Positions 33,545 to 40,849 of a DNA stretch of 40,849 nucleotides are shown piece after piece. The stretch comes from Bipalium vagum. Its lineage: Eukaryota > Platyhelminthes > Tricladida > Geoplanidae. Within the stretch, counting starts at the first letter, position 1; every line of letters starts with the position of its first letter. Position numbers and translations under genes: made by a program. The notes beneath the pieces are model-generated. The model had not been told where the DNA came from and searched no databases. It worked only from the letters and a program-made list of their open reading frames with translations. The DNA is taken from assembly GCA_037834085.1 (NCBI GenBank), contig JBBMKC010021410.1:1-40849 (forward strand), given 5' to 3'.

Positions 33545-33640
33545 TCACAGCTTTTGGTGACGATGGGTTATCTGATCGTTAGATGAGTTTGAACTGGCTC
33601 GCTCATGAGCACTCTAACTGCGTATGACCCATCTTAGACT
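33545..33640 (-). repeat. tRNA-like repeat head, possible SINE
   Basis: On the minus strand a 72-base block (33633 to 33562) begins GATGGGT and ends with its complement ACCCATC, the length and 7-base stem of a tRNA. It contains TACGCAGTTAGAGTGC, like a pol III A box and D arm, and AGTTCAAACTC, like a B box. The boxes are only about 30 bases apart and the anticodon arm is not normal, so it is not a working tRNA. A tRNA-derived SINE head is the best guess. Confidence 0.4.
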
Positions 33641-33672
33641 TCTGTTTCATAATAATAGGAATGAAAAGAAAG

Positions 33673-34021
33673 TCAAAATTTGTTAATATTCACCCACAAT
33701 AGTCCTCTGACACAAATAGGTTTTCGCACAAATCGTAACAATTTTTTCAATTCTGGTAGTCCATTTAGGACTCTAACGTCTTTTATACTGATCAAAGGGC
33801 TACTCAAGTCAAGAACCAATATTTTTAGTTGAGAATGTCAATTCTCTTTTTAAGTTCTAAAAAAATCAACACTTTTTTTATGAAACTCTTTTCTATCATT
33901 TTAATTTTTGACGTGCACCATTTCATTTATTTTCTTCCCTACTGCCATCAACATTTTTGATCGCTTCTGGTTGTCTTTGGCTTTGATCTAATCTTGGCAA
34001 TTCGATATTCAAAATTGTCAA
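33673..34021 (-). pseudogene. Leucine-rich-repeat gene remnant
   Basis: 33673-33837 (minus) is open for 54 codons and reads HSQLKILVLDLSSPLISIKD, then VRVLNGLPELKKL, then a stop after NINKF. LxxLxLDLSSxLIxxIxD...LxGLPxLKxL is a clear leucine-rich-repeat pattern. 33923-34021 upstream on the same strand reads LTILNIELPRLDQSQRQPEA, possibly an earlier exon. No legal splice joins them in frame (a TGA precedes the first segment without an AG between), so the gene looks broken, or my borders are wrong. The family within the LRR group is unknown. Confidence 0.35.
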
Positions 34022-34199
34022 AAATAAAAAATATTTTATTATTATTAATCTTTGTACTTTTAATTAATATTATAATCCCTCAAGACTATTTAGCAGTCAT
34101 CATAATTTGAAGGGTTGAAGGAATGTGTCTTTAGCCAACCAAAAAATTTTATTAGAAAAGAAAAATAAAAAAAATTTCCCATTAGTGTTGATGCCCAAA

Positions 34200-34345
34200 T
34201 GTGTTTTTCCCTGTTTGAAGTGTTTTAGAGGCAGCTAATGCCGACCCGGGTTCAGATGAGTTCGGTCGACGGTAAACAATCAGTTGAGGGACTCGTCGTT
34301 GGTTGAAGAATCCGGAAGACTTGTCCGATTAATGAGGCGGTTTGT
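34200..34345. other. GC-rich island
   Basis: This stretch holds CCCGGG, several CG dinucleotides and far more G and C than its surroundings. Two minus frames stay open through part of it (RRPNSSEPGSALAASKTLQT and KQTASLIGQVFRILQPTTSP). It could be an exon, a promoter or a foreign insert. Confidence 0.3.
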
Positions 34346-34769
34346 TTGTTTTATTTTTGTATTGTTGTGCGAAATATAATCCGAGTGACATTAGACATTA
34401 GACTTTATTTTGGTTTGCTGGTCGAATTATTGTATAATTTAACCATAAAAAAGATAGTCAATCAGATAAGCGTAGGCGGTTAATATTTAAATATTAATAT
34501 TATTTAGTGAACCAATTGTGACTCGTCTTAATCCGGGAGTGCTTTTGCTAAGTAGTGTTCTGTGTAAATTCCTTTCGTGGAAAAGATTGTTATAAAAATT
34601 TTATCAGTTTTTTATAATTTATTAATAATTTAAAACATTTTTTTATATCAAAATATATGATTATTTTTTAAAAAAATGTTACATAGTCAATATAATAGAT
34701 TCATTTACTTATTTATTTATAAATACCAATAAATAATTTATTTATGAATACCATCTCAATCATTGGTTA
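34346..34769. other. Spacer, no gene seen
   Basis: AT-rich, with one less AT-rich patch near 34520-34580. It lies downstream of the 3' end of the minus-strand gene. Confidence 0.4.
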
Positions 34770-35618
34770 TTAAGTGTTAATTGTATGAAAATATTTTTTC
34801 AAATAATCTTTTAATGTCGGTTTTCCATGTAAATTTGAATCAAAGATTTTATTAAACTCATTTAAATCATCCATGCTTACCTTCAATTTGAGTCATTAGG
34901 CTATTCATAACTAATTGCAACTGGCTTACATTAAGCATCCACATATATTTATCTTTAGATAAGTCAAAGCCCGGAATTGAATAGGTCTTCATTATGGAAT
35001 GAGTTCATCAATATTTCAAACTGAAAAACTTACAAATTCTTTAATACTCTGAGGCATCCTATCAAGGGTGTTTCTATGAAAGATACTTTGTGCCCATGCA
35101 GGCCGAGTTATCTAAATATTTAATTAACTTATTATTGGTTTAACAATGATAACTTTAGTCTTGAAATATATTTCGTGTTCTTCAGGAGACTCAGATTCAG
35201 GAGTTATTTGATCTTTTGGAAAACAGTTTTTAAATTTTTGGTCAATATGGATTTGCAAAGGACTTTTGATATTGTTTGAATAATTTATTCCTTGATAATT
35301 ATCTGATTTTAGATCAGTTATTTCAAGACACTGATCAATACTAGAAAAATCAGACAAAATTGAAGGACTGATACTATCCATAGCGGTATCGTCATTTGAG
35401 TCTGTTTTATTTAATCTTGTGTCATTGTCAGATAAATGATCATCAATGGAAAAGTCTGATTGACAATCTTTCCATCTTGAAAATTCTAAAGCTAAACTAT
35501 ATTTACGAATATTTTACTTGAAAATAATAAAATGTAACTTGAGCATGTTATATTTTCTGAAAACCAAGTCTGGGTCCGATTTATTTGTTGGTGTTAATGT
35601 AATTGATTTTGTGGGATT
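34770..35618 (-). CDS. Unrecognised multi-exon gene, 3' part
   Basis: Five exons (35539-35618, 35154-35496, 35034-35111, 34881-34986, 34770-34807) join in frame to 214 residues with a TAA stop. Introns are 42, 42, 47 and 73 bases. The first two donors of this set are weak (GTTACA, GTTATC); the later ones are textbook (GTAAGT, GTAAGC). The middle is acidic and serine-rich (CQSDFSIDDHLSDNDTRLNK). The end is well structured: ITRPAWAQSIFHRNTLDRMP, then TYSIPGFDLSKDKYMWMLNV, then SQLQLVMNSLMTQIE. The 5' end is missing because no ATG opens the first exon. If the last intron were kept, a different open frame (MDDLNEFNKIFDSNLHG) runs to the same stop. I do not know the family; an acidic linker followed by a short helical C-terminal domain suggests a scaffold protein, by inference only. 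Confidence 0.6.
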
Positions 35619-37693
35619 CTAAAGAGCAATATTTTAAAACCAGAAAATGGATCAAATATTAACAGTTAAGGACGAAAATATATGTTAATGGTTATGTGGC
35701 TTGAGATTTGTCCAGTTATTTTGATGTCATAAAATAATTGAATTTTTTAAAAATTAATAATATATTTATATTAATAATATTATTATAATAATATTTCATT
35801 TCAGATGTGAATAATTAAAGTTTTATATATGATTCCGATAAAGGAATGCTTAGAGATAATTAATAAGAAAAGTTAAACTGGCATTTACATCTACAGTTGA
35901 ATGAACTGGTCCTTGAAGAGAATGACTACTTGATTACAACGTTACTGATTTTGATTCCAGATAAACGTTTTTAAATCATGTATAATTTTGATAAGATATG
36001 GAATTATACGTTCTGGTGAAATTCAAAGATTCAATTAAAAGATAAGAAGTTTTAGCTTATGAGAAAAAAGATCATAGGTAGAAAAACAAAAATTAATTAT
36101 GGAAAAATTTTTATAACAGTCATTTACGGAATGCCAGTAACATACGAACATGGATGGACTGAACGGACTAAAGAGATATTGATACATTAAAAAATTGTAT
36201 TGTAAAAGTAGAAAAGTTTTAAAAATATATAAAAATAGAAGACCGAAACATAATGTACATGAATATGGTAATGTAGTCAATAAGTAATTAAAGAGGAAAT
36301 TGTACCAAAGATTTGTAACAGACTGAATATTTAAAGACTTTCCGTTAATAATGATATTACCTTTTGTTCATCTACATATGTATATACGATATGTTATTTA
36401 AAGTTTTTTACAAATTCTGAAAATATTAAGACATGATTTTTTCATATCTTTTCCATTTTACCTTGAAACATAGGCGAGGAAATAAATTATTTTTCCATAC
36501 ATGCTGCAAATTATTCCTTTTAAAGAGTAAATTTTTTAAACTAAACAAGTCTTCTGCATTTATCTACAAAAGTTTCAGATAGTTATGTTTGATGTCTCGA
36601 AACAACTCAGACGCTTCGGAGGTCAATAAGATTTTCTATTATTAATAAACTTAAAATAAACATATTTTAGAATATTAGTTTAGCTTCATTTATTTTAATA
36701 ATCTGAGGAGTTGAGATATAAAACATTCAAAAATCAAGTCATAATAAAACAGTAATGCTTAAGAGTCGGTTTGAAAACCAATGACTATAGAAAGAATTCG
36801 TTTTTAGTAACCCCATTGTCTGACAAATGAAAACTTTTGCACACGGCTTATAAAATAATCAATCATTACGAAAGGTGGTACAAAAGAATAAGACAATAGT
36901 TCGTTCAGATAACAAGTTTAACCATCATTTCACAGCTGAAATGAAAATTTTAAAGAAATGTTATTAGAAAGGGGACAAAATATTTATCACATTGCAAATA
37001 TCACAAATTTTTTCTGAAGAATTATCAAAAATGATAAATGCAAAAAATATTTTAAAAACGTAAGACTTTAATCTCATGCTTACTAGGCCTTAGGCAAAGA
37101 TTTGTAGTCTACAAAAGGTAACTGAATTTAGGTGCATAAACTTAAGAAAAAAATTCTTCAAATATCACAGCTTATTTAGTAACCCATCTGTATTTCAGTT
37201 TTTTATTACTGTTTTTATTTTTAATAAATTTCTTGTCTTTTTTTAAAAGTTTTAGTCATTTATTCTTAAAAAAATGCTTCGAGTAAATATGGACATTAAA
37301 AATAATTCAGTTCTCCAAGTTAATCAATATGAGACTAACAAGTGAGAAAATATTAAGGACACAAGAGGAATTAGAAAAATTAAAATAAGAAATGAGTTCT
37401 CTTTTAAAATATAGAAGGACATGTATTGTCAAACAAAAAATATAATCCAAACCATTACGATTAAGAAATCATCCATAAATAACTTTTGAACATGAAAACC
37501 ACAGCGTTGTTGAAGAAGTTCTAAATATAAACTTCAATGCTTTTGAGGATTATTTGGTGTTGTAAGATTAATAAACAAATTATATAAGAGAAATAAAACA
37601 AAAATAAAGAAAATGGACTACTCTCAATGGAGTTGGGTATTCATTAAATATAAAAGATTTTTAATAACATTCAGGTAACTATGGTTTTTTATA
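35619..37693. other. Long stretch without an identified gene
   Basis: It should contain upstream exons of the gene at 34770-35618, but none could be supported. 35859-35969 (plus, HLHLQLNELVLEENDYLITT) is an isolated open stretch. The remainder is AT-rich. Confidence 0.35.
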
Positions 37694-38605
37694 CAGGGTG
37701 GTCAATATGTTTCTTTTCTACTTAAAAAGTTAACTTTTTTATTTGTTGATATGCTTGTTTTAATTTATTAATTTTTAGACATTAGTTATGGGAGATTTAA
37801 AAATGAAACAATTTAAAATTCTATAGAGAACAAAAATTGTGTCATTGTTTTAGAAAATGGCCGATCAATTGTTGTCACTCGAAATTCTCCAATAGCTCCT
37901 ACTATTCGTGTTTTGTAGCCAAATTTGAGCAGTATTGGAACGCTGGAGATCGGAAGCGTGCAGCAGACCTCGTTCAGGAAGATCTACTGATCTACCATGT
38001 CGCACAATTTTTCAGATTTTAAAAAACACTTTTACATCCGAATAAAATCCAATTAGACAAAACTCCATCCTGGTGATATAATATTGCGTTTAGATTTTTT
38101 TCATAATCTCGCCGCGAATGATCAATATTTTTTGGAAAATTTACTGATAAGTGACAAGGCAAACTTTCATCTAAGTGGCTTGTAAATAAATAAAACGTCA
38201 GATTTTGGAGTACTCATAATCTCAAGACAGTGCGGCAACGTTTACTACACCCATTTCGTGTAGCTGTTTGGTGTGAGATACCCTCGCACAAAATTTATGG
38301 ATCATATTTCTTTGAAAATGCTAAACGTGAAAGTTTTGCGATAAATGGAGATCACTACAGAACCATGCTTAAAGACTTCCTCTTCCCGCGAACATCAAGA
38401 ATCCTAAGATTTGGTTTCAACAAGATGGTGCAACGGCCCACACGGCTCATAAATCAATCAAATTGTTGCACAGAGAATTTCCTTCTTTCTACAAATCTTC
38501 TTACTTGTTTTTGTTCAACTCTAGGCAAAATCTTTCCGTTAATTTTTTCATTTCTTATTCATTATAAAAAATAAAATACAATCGTTCGGTTTATATGTCA
38601 CCCTG
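37694..38605 (+). mobile_element. Tc1/mariner-superfamily element, decayed
   Basis: Ends are inverted: CAGGGTGGTCAATATG at the left, and the complement of the right end reads CAGGGTGACATATAAACC. Inside, plus-strand pieces follow the transposase order. A helix-turn-helix region lies near 37850-37990 (ENGRSIVVTRNSP). The first catalytic motif region at about 38150 reads LLISDKANFHLSGL (usually FSDEAHFHLNG). KIYGSYFFENAKRESFAING comes near 38290. KIWFQQDGATAHTAHKSIKL, with the second catalytic aspartate, comes near 38410-38470. At about 0.9 kb it is shorter than a full copy, and several frameshifts and stops make it inactive. It may be the autonomous relative of the MITE at 11986. Confidence 0.85.
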
Positions 38606-39739
38606 TTAGGTATATTTGATACCTTCAATCGATGATCTTTTAAAATTCTAATTTATACCATTTTTATTATACATTTTTTAAAAATAATAATTATTTTTAC
38701 TATTTCTATATATTATGTAGTGAGTAAAATTTAAAATATTTTAATAAGTAAAGAATTATTTATTTATCTCAGCGATTTATATTTTTGGCTACAATGATTT
38801 CTCATAAGTACATAAAGAATCTATGTATTAGGTTGGTACATAAGTTCCCGCGTTTTTTAAAATTGTCATTCTTGCTTTTTTAATATAATTTACATTAGAA
38901 AAAATTTCCAGATTTCATCTCTTTCTAACATTACCTACAAGCCAAACTTAGTCACATAAAATATCATAGAGATAAGTACTAGCAAACAAATTATAAATAT
39001 TTTCATCAGACACGAAAGTACCAAATATTAAACCAAAAATTGAAAATTCTATTAATTATATAAATTCTAATAATTGAAAAAAATCTAACACAGAAAAAAG
39101 TATTGATATAGACTCGAATTAAGACTCAACACAATAAAAATATTTTTTGAATTTTAAACGTCGGTTGGGGGAAAAATAAATAAAGTAGGAGAAACCACAG
39201 GAAACCTCAACAAGAGACCAATAGATAAACAATAGCAATGGATGTTGACACATGAACACAGTTATTATTAATGGTGTTAAGTTGAATATCGTATTGAGTT
39301 CGATAAAAATGTGATTCTGATTTTATTAGATTGATTGATTCTCTAAAAATAGTCTTCATATTATCTTAATATTTATAAAACAATCGATATTGAAAATAAT
39401 CCTTAGATTTGGCATTAATGGGACACGTGAAAATTTTCAATGAATCTTAGCATCTTTGTATTATTATTATTATATTAAATATTTAAAAAATTATTTTTCG
39501 ATGTAAAAAGACTTAAAAGTAAAAACGACAAATTGGAATTAAAAGTTCATTAATACAATTATTTAACTATAACACTGTTATGACAAGAAATTTGCATTCA
39601 TAATTTTTAACAATATTTAATCGATTATGTTAAGTTATGTACCAAATCATTTTTTTAAAAATTCTGTCTAGCAGTTTTAAAGTTATTGACATTTGAATTA
39701 AAATTACATTTTTCAAATAAAATTACACAAATCCTTTGT
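38606..39739. other. AT-rich; possible non-autonomous mariner 38828-39650
   Basis: TTAGGTTGGTACATAAGTTC at 38828 resembles a mariner terminal repeat. Near 39629-39650 the complement reads TGATTTGGTACATAACTTAA, a partial match. If these are the two ends, the interval is an 820-base element without coding content. The pairing is imperfect, so this is tentative. Confidence 0.35.
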
Positions 39740-40115
39740 TTTATCGAGCTATTTTATGCTTCGAAATCAAAGACGGATCTTTCAATGGACTTTATTAATG
39801 ACAAGCTATGCAATCATTTCGATCGAAATTCTGGGGATGTATTGGTGATGGAAAATTGCAGGTTCCATCAACGCAAAGATGTTATTAAGTTGCTGAAAGA
39901 ACGAGATATTGCTTACAGATTTCTGCGACCATACTCACATCAGCTAAAATTCGCAAATACTGTATCATCCTTTATGAAAACCATTATAGATCGGGACGAT
40001 TGATTACTCAAGTACTCATGCATAACGATATAGATTTAAGTGATTATTTTCGCAACATGAGGCGGTTTATAGAAAAACCTTGGCGAGACAATAATTTATT
40101 CAGTGTACATTTCCA
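39740..40115 (+). mobile_element. DDE_3 (IS630/Tc1-type) transposase fragment
   Basis: The plus strand reads DVLVMENCRFHQRKDVIKLL, then AYRFLRPYSHQLKFANTVSS, then DYFRNMRRFIEKPW. These follow the DDE_3 pattern LVMDNxxFH...LPPYSPxLNPIENxFS...YYRHMxRF. The second catalytic aspartate is E here and the NPIE motif reads FANT. The N-terminal half is missing. A frame change falls near 40000. A tandem repeat of about 21 bases (TATATATTTTGAATATTTTT) follows at 40130-40190. Confidence 0.75.
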
Positions 40116-40135
40116 TTATATATTTCTGAAAATTT

Positions 40136-40195
40136 TTCTATATATTTTGAATATTTTTCTATATATTTTGAATAATTTTCTGTATATTTCTGCAA
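40136..40195. repeat. Short tandem repeat
   Basis: Two to three copies of a unit of about 21 bases reading TTTTTCTATATATTTTGAAT. Confidence 0.7.
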
Positions 40196-40224
40196 AACCC
40201 TGTAAGAACATGCAGAATTTTAAT

Positions 40225-40635
40225 TTTTTTGATAACCGGCAGACGTGGACATGAAATTCACCCAGACAAATTTTGCTATATATGTGCGTAATTTATTTAT
40301 GGCTTGAGGTGAAAATTCAGTAAGGTATTACGAGAAATCTATAGGAATTATTTCAAGACTAGTTGCTATGATGTCGACAAGAAATTCACGTCATCATTTC
40401 TTTTCGCAGCATGCCACAGGAATCTATAATGCTATAAACAAGATAGTACAAAGAAGTTTCCATTTCGTTGTCCTGCAATTTGGACTATCTGTTCAAGTCA
40501 CAAATATGGTACATGTTATTTCTGTACTATCCAGAAACCGTTTTTTAAAACATAAAGCAAACTATTTGACATTACTGATCGTCCAGATATTCATTTTAGT
40601 CCAGATTTACAATCAGTTAACGCGACAGTGAAAAT
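40225..40635 (+). pseudogene. Broken copy of a CYFC-motif repeat family
   Basis: Plus-strand pieces read HEIHPDKFCYICA, then VDKKFTSSFLFAACHRNL, then KKFPFRCPAIWTICSSHKYG, TCYFC and FDITDRPDIHFSPD. From memory, many copies of a protein with this cysteine layout (FCYxCG, DKxWxPHxxC, PFxxPxxW, DCYFC, YPDxxSA) occur in arthropod and cnidarian genomes, probably carried by a mobile element. The spaced cysteines look zinc-binding. This copy is broken by several frame changes. The function of the family is unknown to me. Confidence 0.5.
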
Positions 40636-40744
40636 GAATCAGATCATGAGAAAATTATAATATATTTCTAAAATTAAGTTTATCTCACAACAAGTACAAG
40701 GTAAATATAGTTTGAAACCTAATAGATATCTCGATAAGAATATA

Positions 40745-40849
40745 CAGTCAACTCTCATTATAAGGAACAGGTTAGGAAAACCAAAACGTGTCCTTTATAA
40801 CAAGGGTTACTTAAAACGAGGGATACCGATTAGATAAAAAAATGCTGTA
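40745..40849 (+). mobile_element. Start of a pogo-type transposon, cut by window end
   Basis: CAGTCAACTCTCATTATAAG starts at 40745 after TATA. The text that follows (GTGTCCTTTATAACAAGGGT and on) is the style of pogo/Tigger terminal repeats, which begin CAGT and speak of unpaired TATAA/TTATA motifs. The body lies outside the window. Confidence 0.4.

Noticed and set aside
33562-33633. Functional tRNA gene
   Set aside because: The acceptor-like stem and length fit, but the anticodon arm and T loop do not fold normally on either strand and the A and B boxes are too close.
36035-36280. 81-residue minus-strand frame as an upstream exon of the orphan gene
   Set aside because: Composition is phenylalanine- and leucine-rich noise and no splice sites link it in phase to the exon at 35618.

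Overview
The window is AT-rich eukaryotic nuclear DNA from an animal. The recognisable host genes are divergent metazoan-type genes: TBCK, a TATDN1-type nuclease, and two ELM2-SANT-SANT (CoREST-like) chromatin genes. All read in the standard code. Most introns I could define are only 40-60 bases long. Short introns, strong AT bias, divergent proteins and many decayed Tc1/mariner and pogo elements would fit a reduced parasitic animal such as a myxozoan. The organism is inference and cannot be fixed from this window alone.

Layout: 1-4065 carries the 3' part of TBCK on the plus strand (TBC domain plus inactive rhodanese-like domain), with a pogo/Tigger fossil inside its last intron. From 5085 to 8129 lie a decayed mariner and a decayed Tigger. 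From 8237 to 10440 there is an LTR-like repeat, a long TAA microsatellite and an unusual pair of stem-loops next to a TATA box. 10678-11437 (minus) is a two-exon unknown gene with an expanded SEEEE repeat. 11986-12221 is a small inverted-repeat element. 13829-14070 (minus) shows a chain of very short exon-like segments. 14548-15138 and 18979-19672 are two more copies of the LTR-like repeat, and 15480-15960 is the tail of a Ty3/gypsy fossil. 16710-16946 (minus) is an unknown open frame. 17291-18417 (minus) is a complete four-exon TATDN1-like gene. 20313-20813 is a probable small unknown gene.

21988-22934 and 26194-27213 (both minus) are two complete, diverged copies of an ELM2-SANT-SANT gene with matching intron positions. 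From 30 to 32.4 kb are pogo, Tc1-like and mariner fragments. 33.2-34.0 kb has exon-like islands, one with a leucine-rich repeat, and a tRNA-like repeat head. 34770-35618 (minus) is the 3' part of an unrecognised five-exon gene. 37694-38605 is a Tc1/mariner-superfamily element. 39.7 to 40.6 kb holds a DDE_3 transposase fragment and a broken copy of a repeated CYFC-motif family. The window ends inside a transposon-like terminal repeat.

The host genes do not form a pathway: TBCK acts in membrane traffic and TOR signalling, TATDN1 is a metal-dependent nuclease, and the ELM2-SANT pair belongs to histone deacetylase corepressor complexes. The strongest novelty candidates are the diverged CoREST-like pair, the multi-exon orphan gene at 34.8-35.6 kb, the stem-loop/TATA cluster near 9.7 kb and the microexon chain near 13.9 kb. 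All exon joins were made by eye from reading frame and GT-AG signals and have no transcript support.
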